Source of the DNA: Hallerella succinigenes
GTDB lineage: Bacteria > Fibrobacterota > Fibrobacteria > Fibrobacterales > Fibrobacteraceae
Direction of reading: 5' to 3'
Assembly: GCF_002797675.1 (NCBI RefSeq)
Contig: NZ_PGEX01000001.1
Coordinates: 682,001-746,000, forward strand
DNA: 64,000 nucleotides
Positions 51,122-60,481 of this stretch are shown here, in pieces. The notes under the pieces are model-generated. The model did not search any database, was not told the DNA's origin, and saw only the letters and a list, made by a program, of their open reading frames with translations. How positions within the stretch are numbered: the stretch's first letter is position 1; each line of letters opens with the position of its first letter. Made by a program: the position numbers and the translations under genes.

Positions 51122-52007
51122 TGACATCTCCTCCTAAAAGAATCCACACAATCAGTCCAAGCATCACAAGAACACTAATGCCCACATTCGCCAAAAAGAA
51201 GTCCCGGTTCATCGCATCCAGATCATCGGATTTGCGAAACAGGTGAATGTAAAGAATCGCTGCCGCCATCAAAGCAAACACGCTCCACCAGGCGATTCCC
51301 ATCTGCCAGTAAACGCCAAAAATAACGCACAGTGCAAGCATCGCCAAATGGCTCGCGAGAGCGATTTTCAAAGCCTTTGCTCGGCCAAAACGCGCTGGCA
51401 CCGAATGCAATCCCTGCCTCTTATCGATTTCTTCATCCTGCGTCGCGTAAATTATGTCAAAGCCACCCATCCAAAGCATCAGAATGAACATCAAAAAAAT
51501 CGGAAACGCAGCGAATTCCCCACGTACCGCAATCCAAGCGCCCAAAGGACTCATGCCAATCGCAAAACCCAGATACCAATGGCAAAGCCAAGAAAATCGC
51601 TTCCAGTACGAATAAAAAGCTAGAGCGCAAAGCACCGGGAACGAGAAAATTCCCGCCAGCGGATTCAAAAGCCAAGCGAGCAAGCAAAAGAGAGCCGCAT
51701 TCACCGCAATAAAACCGATGACCGCTTTTTTCGAAAGAGCGCCCGTCACCAAATGACGCTTGGATGTCCGCGGATTTTCCGCATCGAACTTCGCATCGAC
51801 AAGACGGTTAAACGACATGGAACTATTGCGCGCCGTCACCATGCAGCCGACAATCAGCAGTACAAACTTTGTAATTTGAAGCACATCCATGCCGCGAAAA
51901 CCGTTTGCCGCAACCCACATCGAACCGATTGCAAAAGGCATCGCAAAAAGCGAGTGGCTAAAACGCACCATGCGACCGTATTCCCCAATCTTTGAAAGAA
52001 CACTCAT
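51108..52007 (-). CDS. UbiA-type polyprenyltransferase (menaquinone pathway)
   Basis: Integral membrane prenyltransferase of 299 residues attaching the isoprenoid tail to an aromatic ring. The Asp-rich motif NRLVDAKFDAENPRT and the second motif DEEIDKRQGLHSVPARFG (with YATQDEEID) bind Mg-prenyl diphosphate. About eight hydrophobic segments are visible. It overlaps ubiX by 4 bp (ATGA). Together with UbiX- and UbiE-like genes and without a men operon in view, it fits the futalosine (MqnP) branch, which is inference. Confidence 0.87.
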   Translation of the reverse strand: MSVLSKIGEYGRMVRFSHSLFAMPFAIGSMWVAANGFRGMDVLQITKFVLLIVGCMVTARNSSMSFNRLVDAKFDAENPRTSKRHLVTGALSKKAVIGFIAVNAALFCLLAWLLNPLAGIFSFPVLCALAFYSYWKRFSWLCHWYLGFAIGMSPLGAWIAVRGEFAAFPIFLMFILMLWMGGFDIIYATQDEEIDKRQGLHSVPARFGRAKALKIALASHLAMLALCVIFGVYWQMGIAWWSVFALMAAAILYIHLFRKSDDLDAMNRDFFLANVGISVLVMLGLIVWILLGGDVNALR

Positions 52008-52558
52008 CCTTTAGAACCCCATTCAGGAACAATTGTATTCGGAACATTCAAATGATTCAAAATCTTTGCGACCACCGTATCCGCCAAATCTTCGATCGTC
52101 TGCGGCTTCGCATAAAAATGCGGACTCGCAGGAATCACTATAGCTCCGGCTAGAGTCAGCTGTTCCATATTCTTCAAATGGATCAAATTGTACGGCATTT
52201 CCCGCGGAACAACGACCAGTTTGCGTCGTTCTTTTAAGCACACGTCCGCAGCACGGGTCAGCAGATTATCCGCAATACCGTTCGCCATTTTCCCGAGCGT
52301 TCCCATGGAACACGGAACCACGGCCATCCCCGCAAACGCAGAACTTCCACTGGCACAGCTCGCAAAAAAATTCTCTACGTCTAAAATCTCGTCGGCTTTT
52401 AAAAGAGCCGCCGTCTGCCCTTCATAATCCGCGACTTCTTTCCCTGCATCCGTTATCAACAGCGAAACGAAATGCCCAGCCTTTTGCAAATAAAACAGCG
52501 TCCTTGCCGCATAAACTGCGCCAGAAGCTCCCGTCACGCCTAGCAGATAATGGCTCAT
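52004..52558 (-). CDS. ubiX: Flavin prenyltransferase UbiX
   Basis: Makes prenylated FMN for UbiD-type decarboxylases. The start MSHYLLGVTGASGAVYAA at 52558 overlaps the ubiE stop (ATGA). The flavoprotein fold is shown by GVTGASGA, VPCSMGTLGKMANGIADNLLTRA and REMPYNLIHLKNMEQL. 184 residues, normal for the family. It sits between the prenyltransferase and methyltransferase genes of quinone synthesis. Confidence 0.92.
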   Translation of the reverse strand: MSHYLLGVTGASGAVYAARTLFYLQKAGHFVSLLITDAGKEVADYEGQTAALLKADEILDVENFFASCASGSSAFAGMAVVPCSMGTLGKMANGIADNLLTRAADVCLKERRKLVVVPREMPYNLIHLKNMEQLTLAGAIVIPASPHFYAKPQTIEDLADTVVAKILNHLNVPNTIVPEWGSKG

Positions 52559-53244
52559 GCCAAAACCTTTTTCTGAAGCAATACACGGTACGCAACGCCA
52601 AAGAAGCAAGGCTTTACCGACACAACTTCAAATCCATTTTTTTCTGCGACAACGCAAAAATCCTTCACCGGTAAAAAGCGCAAAATGGAATTGACTAAAT
52701 ATTCATACGCATCCCGTTTACCGCTAAAAACCGCACCCAGCAACGGAATAAAAAGAGGCGCAAGCCGCTTGTAAAAGAAACGGTTAAAAGCCTGTCGCGG
52801 AGAAAAGAATTCAAGCACCATCAGATGACCGCCCGGAGCGAGGACTCGGCAAGATTCCACAAGTCCCCCTTTCGCATCCGGCAAGTTGCGCATACCAAAG
52901 CCGTTCAACACCACATCAAACGTGTTGTCCAAAAAAGGCATCTGCATCGCATCGAGCTGCACAGGCTTGGCAGAAGTCCTCTTTCCCTTCGAATGTTGAA
53001 GCATTCCAAACGAAAAATCGCCAAGGATCGCCTGAATCGGCTTTCCCACAATGCGTTCAAATTCCACGGCAAAATCTCCCGTGCCACCGCAAAGATCCAA
53101 AAGACGTTTACCGGCACCGCGTTTTTTCAGTTCACGGCAACACGCCTTTCTCCATAAAATGTCTTGAAAGCAGCTCAGCGTATGATTCAAAAAATCATAG
53201 CGTTTCGAAATATCGTCGAACATTTTACGCACAGGAGAAAACAT
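52555..53244 (-). CDS. ubiE: Demethylmenaquinone methyltransferase (UbiE/MenG family)
   Basis: SAM-dependent C-methyltransferase of the last quinone step. It starts MFSPVRKMFDDISKRYDF. UbiE signatures are KRYDFLNHTLS near the N-terminus, motif I LDLCGGTGDFA, and NGFGMRNLPD. 229 residues. First gene of the ubiE-ubiX-ubiA-small-membrane-protein operon, each joined to the next by an overlap. Confidence 0.92.
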   Translation of the reverse strand: MFSPVRKMFDDISKRYDFLNHTLSCFQDILWRKACCRELKKRGAGKRLLDLCGGTGDFAVEFERIVGKPIQAILGDFSFGMLQHSKGKRTSAKPVQLDAMQMPFLDNTFDVVLNGFGMRNLPDAKGGLVESCRVLAPGGHLMVLEFFSPRQAFNRFFYKRLAPLFIPLLGAVFSGKRDAYEYLVNSILRFLPVKDFCVVAEKNGFEVVSVKPCFFGVAYRVLLQKKVLA

Positions 53245-53296
53245 GCAAAGAATCTAGAAAAATTCCGTGCATCGATTTCTACAGGCTTCGACTGTC

Positions 53297-55729
53297 TTAG
53301 TCAAATTGCGCGATGTAAGAGGCGCCGCTCTGCGGCATCACCAAGCGCGGGTTATCCGTAGAGCCGTCTTCCCAAGCAACGAACTTACCCGTTCCCGAAG
53401 GAACTGCGGTCAAGAGCATTGCATTTCCACCGAAGAACGTTCCGGTGTAACTCGAAAGACTCGGAAGCGTAAAGCCGTCGAGAGTCACGTAACCGTTTCC
53501 CGTCGCAGCAATTGTTACTTCCACATCGCTCGAAAGCCCAAATTCTTCACGGTATTCTTTACGTATCACTTCGTCGCGATCGATTCCCCAATCCTTGATG
53601 CAGGAGCCCGAATTGCTAAAGCGTCCACCACAAGAATTCGTATACCAACGCTCGCTCTGCTTAAAGACTCCTTGGTCAGCGCTACGCTGGTCCTCGTCAA
53701 TCGACTCCGTCATCGATTCAATGATATTCGAGAGGTTCGTCCCGTTTACATAGTTTTGGAAAAGAACCGCCGATCGGTTGATGAACATCCGCTTAAAGTC
53801 CGGATTTTCAATCAATTTCACATAAAATGTGTGGAAGCAATCCGCACTCAGCTTATTATAGCACTTGCCCAAAGCATAGCCTCCCTGCTTCACCCAGTCA
53901 AACATATTCGTCTCTTGGGTAAAACCGGCAACAGGCCACATCCAATCAAAGCCATGGTCCAAATCATAGATCATAAACTTCCAGAGCGTATTCGGGCTCT
54001 TCCACGCTCTCACGTTATTGTTTGGCCAGTCGCCGTTATGCGAGTACATTTCCGCAGCCATATAACTTGCATAATTCGTCACATCCATCAAGGTTTTCAA
54101 ATATTCATAAGCGGTGTTGCCTTCGCCGGCAAACGACGTTTCCGAAACATAGGCAAGCAAAGCCTTGTACTCATCGACAGTGCCGTTGCTTGCTTCGATC
54201 GACTTATTCAAATGTTTAATGACCGTCACCGTCGATGCATCGATGCCATAGTTTGTTTCCACGAAGTTCTTGTTATAGCGTTCGCGCATATCATGAACGC
54301 CCCAATAGACGCCATCATAAAAGACGATTACCTGACGGCTTCTTTGGTAATCCACGCCAGAGCCCTCGAGCATTGCTCCGCCTGCGGCATCGGCAATGTA
54401 ATCGCTGACAAAACGGTTTCCATTGTTGCGCAAATTGAAAGCCTTGAACTTGCTGTTCGCATCTTTACGCGTTTCAAACAGCGGATACTTGAGCCAGCCA
54501 TCCTGATATTCTTCACGCATCGTGATCGCCACAGACTTTTTCTTTTCCAAACGGCTGTGACCGCCCATCAAAGAAATTCCCGCATCGATTTCCCAAGCCT
54601 TCGAATCACTTGCGCTTCCATTTGCAAAGTATTCCACATGCACCGGGAATTCCACATCGGCATAAAGACTCGTTTCATTTGGGTCCACCGAATTCGGAGA
54701 AGAACCGTTTGTACTGCCAGCTGACGTGTAAAGGTAATGATTTTCAAAGAACTGGGAATCCACGCTGATCGAGACAACCGGCATGTTATGGATTTCTTCA
54801 TTGATAAAGTACGTGTTTGTCACAATCTTGTTCGTAATCAAACCGTCCTTGAAAGCGGCACACCGAACCACAGTCGAATTTTTCAAGACGACCGCTTCCA
54901 ACATCGCAGCAGTCGAAGCCGTCGGTTCCGAACCATTGAATGTGCAACGCACCGTAGATCCGTCATCCGTTGTCGGCGGCGTAATCACCACGGAATCCGA
55001 GTAGAATCCAGCATTCTGACCAAAAGCAGGCAAAGAAACAAACCCCGCAGAACCTGTGCTGTTCGCATTATCCGCTTCCGGGGTCGACTTTGCAAAATAG
55101 AGCCAACCTGAAGAAGTCTTGCCCCAACTAATGCCCGCTTCCAAAGCCGGGTAACTCGCGGAATCCAAAATGCCACAGTTTTCGCTCACCAAGAAGAGCG
55201 TACCGCCCTTATCTTCAAGTTTCCAGTCGGTATGAGCACGATAGTGCAGCGAGTTGGAATCCACACCTTCCGGTGGATTTGCCAAACCACGGTCCGAAGC
55301 AAAAATAATACGGTAGCCATTGGCCGGAATCGTATCGTTTCCAGCGACCCACTTACGCGGACGTGCCTTACTTTCAACAAGAGCAAGGCCATTCAAAGCA
55401 ACCGGTTCCGAACTCGAGTTGTAAAGTTCAACCCAACCCGGATCCTTGCCTCGGTCATCATACCAGTTCACGTTGCCCGGCATGATTTCATTAATCGTCA
55501 CTGCGGATTTTCCAACCCACGAAACGACGCAAAGCTGTTCGCTGCTACTGCTCGACAGCGTGGCAGTGCCCGAGGACGATCCGGAAACATTTTCCGATGT
55601 ACCACCTGAAGAAGTTTCATCCTGCATTTCAGCAGAAGAAAGTTCATCTTCCGAAACCAAGGAGGGATCTTGGCATGCTGCCAAAAGACCTAATGTCAAA
55701 GCTAAAACGGCATATTTAATCGGCTTCAT
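53297..55729 (-). CDS. CotH-kinase-domain lipoprotein with lamin-tail domain
   Basis: An 810-residue surface lipoprotein. ATG 55729 has GGAG upstream, and the lipobox is LLAACQ. A Ser/Thr-rich linker (SSGTATLSSSSSEQ) is followed by a lamin-tail domain (INEIMPGNVNWYDDRG, WVELYNSSSEPVALNGLAL). A beta-sandwich comes next, then the CotH domain: EFPVHVEYFANG, KKSVAITMREEYQDG, RNNGNRFVSDYIADAAGG, WGVHDMRERYNKNFVE and FMIYDLDHGFDW. It ends with a repeat-type domain (KFVAWEDGSTDNPRLVM). CotH proteins can be protein kinases or cell-wall/cellulosome-linked; the target here is unknown. It is 52 bp upstream of ubiE on the same strand. Confidence 0.85.
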   Translation of the reverse strand: MKPIKYAVLALTLGLLAACQDPSLVSEDELSSAEMQDETSSGGTSENVSGSSSGTATLSSSSSEQLCVVSWVGKSAVTINEIMPGNVNWYDDRGKDPGWVELYNSSSEPVALNGLALVESKARPRKWVAGNDTIPANGYRIIFASDRGLANPPEGVDSNSLHYRAHTDWKLEDKGGTLFLVSENCGILDSASYPALEAGISWGKTSSGWLYFAKSTPEADNANSTGSAGFVSLPAFGQNAGFYSDSVVITPPTTDDGSTVRCTFNGSEPTASTAAMLEAVVLKNSTVVRCAAFKDGLITNKIVTNTYFINEEIHNMPVVSISVDSQFFENHYLYTSAGSTNGSSPNSVDPNETSLYADVEFPVHVEYFANGSASDSKAWEIDAGISLMGGHSRLEKKKSVAITMREEYQDGWLKYPLFETRKDANSKFKAFNLRNNGNRFVSDYIADAAGGAMLEGSGVDYQRSRQVIVFYDGVYWGVHDMRERYNKNFVETNYGIDASTVTVIKHLNKSIEASNGTVDEYKALLAYVSETSFAGEGNTAYEYLKTLMDVTNYASYMAAEMYSHNGDWPNNNVRAWKSPNTLWKFMIYDLDHGFDWMWPVAGFTQETNMFDWVKQGGYALGKCYNKLSADCFHTFYVKLIENPDFKRMFINRSAVLFQNYVNGTNLSNIIESMTESIDEDQRSADQGVFKQSERWYTNSCGGRFSNSGSCIKDWGIDRDEVIRKEYREEFGLSSDVEVTIAATGNGYVTLDGFTLPSLSSYTGTFFGGNAMLLTAVPSGTGKFVAWEDGSTDNPRLVMPQSGASYIAQFD

Positions 55730-55825
55730 CTTATCTCCAGGCCAATCCACTCATCCTGTAACACTACAAATCTACTCGAATGCACACATATTTACACTAA
55801 AATTTTGGTTTACAACAAAAAACCC

Positions 55826-55854
55826 TTGACAGGATTTCTTTTTTGATTTAACTT
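55826..55854 (+). promoter_or_regulatory. tRNA promoter
   Basis: TTGACA (55826-55831) and a TAACTT-like -10 near 55849, 17 bp apart, 14 bp before the tRNA-Phe 5' end. Confidence 0.6.
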
Positions 55855-55867
55855 TGGCTTACCCGAT

Positions 55868-55940
<73 letters not shown>

Positions 55941-55944
55941 CTCC

Positions 55945-55972
55945 AAAAGCCCTGGATCTTTCTAGGGCTTTT
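55945..55972 (+). terminator. Terminator-like hairpin between the two tRNAs
   Basis: AAAAGCCCT pairs with AGGGCTTTT, followed by GTTTTGG. It lies between tRNA-Phe and tRNA-Ser, only 5 bp before the latter, so it may be partial or may serve processing. Confidence 0.6.
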
Positions 55973-55977
55973 GTTTT

Positions 55978-56058
55978 GGAGGAATAGGCTAATTGGTAAG
56001 TCAGCGGTCTTGAAAACCGCCGCCGTAAGGCTTGGGGGTTCGAGTCCCTCTTCCTCCG
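55978..56058 (+). tRNA. tRNA-Ser (TGA)
   Basis: Acceptor GGAGGAA/TTCCTCC, anticodon stem GCGGT/ACCGC with anticodon TGA at 56011-56013, a long variable arm (CGCCGTAAGGCTTG) as in serine tRNAs, and T-arm GGGGGTTCGAGTCCCTC. The discriminator is G, as expected for Ser. Confidence 0.92.
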
Positions 56059-56065
56059 CTAAAAA

Positions 56066-56776
56066 TTATACATGCCATTCCATGGCAGTATCCGCGGCAA
56101 AATCCACACGCGCCGTCGCACTCTCTTCGTAAAGAAGCGTGCACACTTTCGAAAATCCCCCTAAATTTTCTTTTTCAAAAGCGTAAAGGCATGCTGTTGT
56201 CGTCGCCCCGGTCGTAAATACATCATCGACGATCACCGGTATTCTGCTATCCGGCCAGCGAAAGCGTTTTTTCAACCCAAAAGCTCCCGCCACATTGTTC
56301 GAGCGTTCCGACCTCGAAAGCGTCGTCTGCGAAATCCGGAAGGTTTTTCTTTCAAGCGCAGGCGCCACAATTCCATTCATTCGCCCAGAAATCGCTCTGG
56401 CGAGCTTTTCCGCTTGATTGTAGCCTCTTTCTCGCATACGGGCAGGATGCAGGGGAACAGGCACAAAGGCGAGTTTCCTGCCCCATTCCTGCAAAGTTTC
56501 CAAAGTTTCCCGTTCCTTGAGCGCTGTCCTCACCAGATAACCTGCAAGGCCCGGCATGTTGCCGTATTTTAAGCCGTGAACCAAAGCCTTTGTCAAAGGC
56601 GTCATCGTGTACAGGCAAAGCGTATCGGGATTTGGACGTCGCGGATTCTGGGCGAGCTTCTGCAGTTCTTCCCTACAATCCGGGCAAAGCCACGGATCTA
56701 ACGGTAAGCCTCCGCGTTTGCAGGCAAGGCATCCGTTCCCAAACAAAAATTTCGATATTCCGGTCCAAAGTTTCAT
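56066..56776 (-). CDS. comF: ComF-family phosphoribosyltransferase-like protein
   Basis: A 236-residue ComFC homologue, implicated in DNA uptake in competent bacteria. ATG 56776 has GAGGAG upstream. The N-terminal zinc knuckle is GCLACKRGG/WLCPDCREEL. The PRTase core is LAFVPVPLHPARMRERGYNQAEKLA and VIVDDVFTTGATTTAC. It converges on tRNA-Ser with a 7-bp gap. A hairpin lies just upstream of its ribosome site, so its expression may depend on read-through from rodA. Confidence 0.85.
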   Translation of the reverse strand: MKLWTGISKFLFGNGCLACKRGGLPLDPWLCPDCREELQKLAQNPRRPNPDTLCLYTMTPLTKALVHGLKYGNMPGLAGYLVRTALKERETLETLQEWGRKLAFVPVPLHPARMRERGYNQAEKLARAISGRMNGIVAPALERKTFRISQTTLSRSERSNNVAGAFGLKKRFRWPDSRIPVIVDDVFTTGATTTACLYAFEKENLGGFSKVCTLLYEESATARVDFAADTAMEWHV

Positions 56777-56796
56777 TTTTCTCCTCAACAAAAACG

Positions 56797-56816
56797 GAAC
56801 CTTTTCTAAAGGCTCC
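56797..56816 (-). terminator. Hairpin between rodA and comF
   Basis: GGAACCTTT and AAAGGCTCC pair (one G-T) with a 2-base loop. On the minus strand it is followed by CGTTTTTGTTG and then directly by the comF ribosome site. It is either the end of the mre operon or an attenuator for comF. Confidence 0.6.
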
Positions 56817-56872
56817 TTTTCTATAGACGCTCCAAAATGCGGAATGGAGAATTTTGACGATTTTTCAACCGT

Positions 56873-58144
56873 TTAATCGTAATTGCTTTCGAGCTGACTT
56901 CCCTGATAGCGCATGTTCACAAGCAAACCGACAAGCATCATACAAGTGAGCATAAAAGATCCGCCATAAGAAAGGAACGGAAGCGGAAGACCCGTCACCG
57001 GCATGAGCCCGAGCGTCATTGAAATATTCACCATCATGTGGAAGAAAAAGATCGTACACGCCCCGGAAACCACGTGATTCACAAACGGATCCAAGTGCAG
57101 CCTGCAAATCGACATTGCACGCCACAGGAACATAAAGTAGAGGAACAGCACAAAAACACAGCCTAAAAAGCCAAACTGTTCCCCGAGAACGCTAAAGATA
57201 AAGTCCGTATGTTCTTCCGGAAGGAATGCGAGATTTGTCTGGGAGCCTTCGCCAAAGCCTTTGCCAAAAATACCTCCGCTGCCAATCGCCACTTCCGACT
57301 GAATTACCTGATACCCGGCTCCCTTCGGATCGCGCATCGGATCGACAAAGGTCATCACGCGTTCACGCTGGTGATGCTCCAAGGAATTCCATGCCATCGT
57401 ACTCGCATAACCGCAAATAATATTCAGCGAAAGAATCAGAACGACAAACTTTCGAGGCATCTTACGGAAAAGGAGTACAAGGAACACAACGCAAAGCAAA
57501 AGTCCCCACAGCACCTGCGAATAAGGAATCTGCGGATAAGAAAGAATCACCGATGCCACTGGGCTCACAATCAAGAAAAGGTCCATAAGCGAAAGCCCTG
57601 CCCAATAAAGCCCCACCAGCGTCACTGCCGTAAACACAAGAGCCGTACTCAAGTCAGGCTGCTTTAACACCAACGCAAACGGCACAATAAAAATCAGCGC
57701 GGGCATCGCAAAAGTCTTCGGCTTCAAAATGTTCACCCGATGAACAGAAAGCCACTTCGACATCGCAAGCAAAAAGGTGATCTTCGCAAATTCAGACGGC
57801 TGGATTTTCAAAAAGCCAAAGTCAATCCAACGCCCCGCCCCTTTCGCACTGTCGCCGCCGCCAAACGCCACAAACGCCAAAGCCGCGATCGTCAAAAAAT
57901 ACAGCGGAAAAGCAAAACGTTGCCAATAATCGATGCGCACAAAGGAGAGCGCCGCAGCCAAAAGGCAACCGCCGCCAAAATAAATAATCTGCTTAAACCA
58001 ACGGGAGGTATACCAGATCGGTTCCGTGTTCACCGTCGCCGAATACACCAAGGCAATGCCAATCGATGTCAACACAAAGACCAGAGCCAAAAAAAGCCAG
58101 TCGATTTTCATCGTGTTATTCAAAAAACGTCCGGAGCCTCTCAC
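56873..58144 (-). CDS. rodA: Rod-shape SEDS glycosyltransferase RodA
   Basis: Peptidoglycan polymerase of the elongasome, working with PBP2. GTG 58144 overlaps the mrdA stop (GTGA) and has GGAGG seven bases upstream; ATG 58111 is an alternative. About ten membrane helices. SEDS motifs: KGAGRWIDFGFLKIQPSEFAKI, LVLKQPDLSTALVF, GKGFGEGSQTNLAFLPEEHTDFIFSVLGEQFGFLG and MTLGLMPVTGLPLPFLSYGGS. Normal length. Confidence 0.94.
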   Translation of the reverse strand: MRGSGRFLNNTMKIDWLFLALVFVLTSIGIALVYSATVNTEPIWYTSRWFKQIIYFGGGCLLAAALSFVRIDYWQRFAFPLYFLTIAALAFVAFGGGDSAKGAGRWIDFGFLKIQPSEFAKITFLLAMSKWLSVHRVNILKPKTFAMPALIFIVPFALVLKQPDLSTALVFTAVTLVGLYWAGLSLMDLFLIVSPVASVILSYPQIPYSQVLWGLLLCVVFLVLLFRKMPRKFVVLILSLNIICGYASTMAWNSLEHHQRERVMTFVDPMRDPKGAGYQVIQSEVAIGSGGIFGKGFGEGSQTNLAFLPEEHTDFIFSVLGEQFGFLGCVFVLFLYFMFLWRAMSICRLHLDPFVNHVVSGACTIFFFHMMVNISMTLGLMPVTGLPLPFLSYGGSFMLTCMMLVGLLVNMRYQGSQLESNYD

Positions 58145-59997
58145 TCTTTTACCTCCGTCGAGTCCTTTGGATACTTCTTCGCAAAATAGGCTTCCATCAC
58201 TTTACGGCATACCGGAGCCGACATAGATCCGCCACCGCCTTGAGCTTCCTGGATCACCGCCACGGCAATTTCCGGATCGTCAAGCGGAGCGACAGAAACA
58301 AACCACGCATGGGTCTTTTCGCCCTTCTTCCATTCGCCAGAACCGGACTTGCCGCCCACACGAATTCCCGGAAGCGCAGCACGCTTACCCGTTCCTCCCG
58401 GATGGTTCACCACGGAATCCATGCCGGCAAGGAGCGTCCTGTGCGTGGATTCGCTCATGTTGCCTTCAAAAATCTTTTCCGGAATGTAACGTCCCACCAC
58501 ATTGCCATCCACGTCACGCAATTCCTTCATCAAGTGCGGACGGAAAACGCCCTTGCCTGTCGCAATGGAACCGGCAAGCACCGCTTCCTGGAGCGGCGTC
58601 ACGAGCTGGCCCTGGCCAATCGCCAAGTTCAAAATCAAACCGCGCGCCCAACGCCAACCGTTACGCTTGTTGCGCGCGTTAAATGAAACGGAATCCGGAA
58701 GCCAGCCCGCCTTTTCACCCGGAATATCCACACCGAGCTTATGACCGAGACCAAAACGATGTCCGAATTCATTGATGCGTTCCATGCCAAGCATCAAACC
58801 GAGCTGGTAATAATACACGTCGCAAGATAGGCGAAGCGCATTCACCAAGTCCAAATTGCCATGTGTACCCCAGCACTTCTGATAACGCGCGCCGAACGTA
58901 AAACCACCCGTGCACGGTTTCGGCAAATGCGTCTGTCCCGTCACGAGCTTATGTTCAAGTCCCGCTCCCGACGTTACCAGCTTAAAAACAGATGCCGGCG
59001 GATACACGCCCGCCACCGCACGGTTCATCAACGGGCGCGTCGAATCCAAGGCGACCTTCGCCCAACCCTTATTGCGTTCTCGCCGTTTCAAAGAAAAAAT
59101 GTTCGGGTCCAAACGCGGCGAAGAAACCATTGCAAGAATTTCACCCGACCTCGGATCAATCGCAACGACAGCGCCACGCACAGAATCCGGCAAAGCTTCT
59201 TCCGCCGCCTTCTGAATATCCAAATCGATTGTCGTCACCATTCCGTAGCCCGGAACCGAAGGCACATTCTGCATCCCTTCAATGTTTCCCACTTCACGGC
59301 CATAGGCGTCCACTTGAACGTACTTCACACCGTCTTCGCCACGGAACTCGCCATCATACTGCTGTTCCAAACCCTTCTGCCCCACACGATCGCCCGACGA
59401 GTATCCCGCATATTCCGGTCGTTCCAACTGCTCATCCGAAATTTCACCCGTATAACCGAGCAAGTGCGCCGCCAAAGTTCCATACGGATACGAACGGCGA
59501 GATTCCACCACAGTCGTCACGCTCGGGAACTCAAAAGAACGTTCTTGCACAATAGAGACCTGTTCTTCCGACGCATCTTCCAAAATGCGAAGTGTCCCAT
59601 GCGACTTCCACGCGGAACGCTGGAACATCGTATCGACCACCGCAGAATCGAAAATCGGTTCTCCCTGGGAATCCTTCAAATGGATCAAGCGTTTAAAAAG
59701 CGAGTCCTTGGTTTCCGCATCCATCTTGCGGATTTCCGCAGGCTTGATCACGATCTGATACGAAGGGCGGTTACCCACCAAAAGCGTTCCATTGCGATCG
59801 AAAATCAAACCGCGTTCCGCTTTCAGAACAATGCGACGCAGACGGTTTTCATCGGAGCTCTGCAGGTTCTCTTCATAACGTGCATATTGCAGATAAAGTA
59901 AGCGAACGGAGAGACAAGAAAAAACAAGCGCTACTGCCGCCATAAAAACAAGCGACCTTAAATTGCGATTTTGCAATTCGTTCTGCGCTTTAAACAT
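58141..59997 (-). CDS. mrdA: Penicillin-binding protein 2
   Basis: Class B transpeptidase of the elongation machinery, anchored by one N-terminal helix (SLVFMAAVALVFSCLSVRL). 618 residues. Dimerisation domain from ~60 to 250; transpeptidase motifs SxxK in YPPASVFKLV, SxD in RLSCDVYYY, and KSG in VGGKSGSGEW. A Ser replaces the usual Thr in the last motif. Overlaps rodA by 4 bp and mreD by 8 bp. Confidence 0.94.
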   Translation of the reverse strand: MFKAQNELQNRNLRSLVFMAAVALVFSCLSVRLLYLQYARYEENLQSSDENRLRRIVLKAERGLIFDRNGTLLVGNRPSYQIVIKPAEIRKMDAETKDSLFKRLIHLKDSQGEPIFDSAVVDTMFQRSAWKSHGTLRILEDASEEQVSIVQERSFEFPSVTTVVESRRSYPYGTLAAHLLGYTGEISDEQLERPEYAGYSSGDRVGQKGLEQQYDGEFRGEDGVKYVQVDAYGREVGNIEGMQNVPSVPGYGMVTTIDLDIQKAAEEALPDSVRGAVVAIDPRSGEILAMVSSPRLDPNIFSLKRRERNKGWAKVALDSTRPLMNRAVAGVYPPASVFKLVTSGAGLEHKLVTGQTHLPKPCTGGFTFGARYQKCWGTHGNLDLVNALRLSCDVYYYQLGLMLGMERINEFGHRFGLGHKLGVDIPGEKAGWLPDSVSFNARNKRNGWRWARGLILNLAIGQGQLVTPLQEAVLAGSIATGKGVFRPHLMKELRDVDGNVVGRYIPEKIFEGNMSESTHRTLLAGMDSVVNHPGGTGKRAALPGIRVGGKSGSGEWKKGEKTHAWFVSVAPLDDPEIAVAVIQEAQGGGGSMSAPVCRKVMEAYFAKKYPKDSTEVKE

Positions 59998-60481
59998 TGC
60001 AACGTTTCACACGATCAAAACGATTCAACAGGAAGAAGCAAGGAATTCCGAACAGCATCGTATAAATGCATTCCGGGAGCGTCTTCAAAAGGAAGAATGT
60101 CGTCACGCTTTCCTGGGAAATTCCGATCAAAGCGTAATAGACGAAATCATTCAGCATGAATGCAAGTCCGAGCAAAGCGACCTTCGTCGCGAGGTTCAAA
60201 CGCAAGAATCTTTCTTCCAACTGTCCCACACCAAAACCGACGCAGGTAAAAGCAATCGTCTGCGCACCGAGCCAATCAACCGAAGCAAAAACGTCTTCGG
60301 AAAATCCAGCAAAGAATCCCCAGAGCATGCCCGAAACCGGACCATGCGACAGTGCCATCACCACAATGAAGATTAAAACAAAATCCGGCTGCTGACCGTA
60401 GAAACTGATCCACGAAGCGAGCGTCGTCTGCAAAACGATCGTGATGATAAAGCAAACGAGATGTTTAATGAATTTCAGCAT
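59990..60481 (-). CDS. mreD: Rod-shape-determining protein MreD
   Basis: Small integral membrane protein of 163 residues with about five helices (HLVCFIITIVLQTTLASWI, PDFVLIFIVVMALSHG, SGMLWGFFAGFSEDVFAS). The position between mreC and mrdA and the GxxxGFxxD-type loop identify it. Overlaps both neighbours. Confidence 0.88.
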   Translation of the reverse strand: MLKFIKHLVCFIITIVLQTTLASWISFYGQQPDFVLIFIVVMALSHGPVSGMLWGFFAGFSEDVFASVDWLGAQTIAFTCVGFGVGQLEERFLRLNLATKVALLGLAFMLNDFVYYALIGISQESVTTFFLLKTLPECIYTMLFGIPCFFLLNRFDRVKRCNV

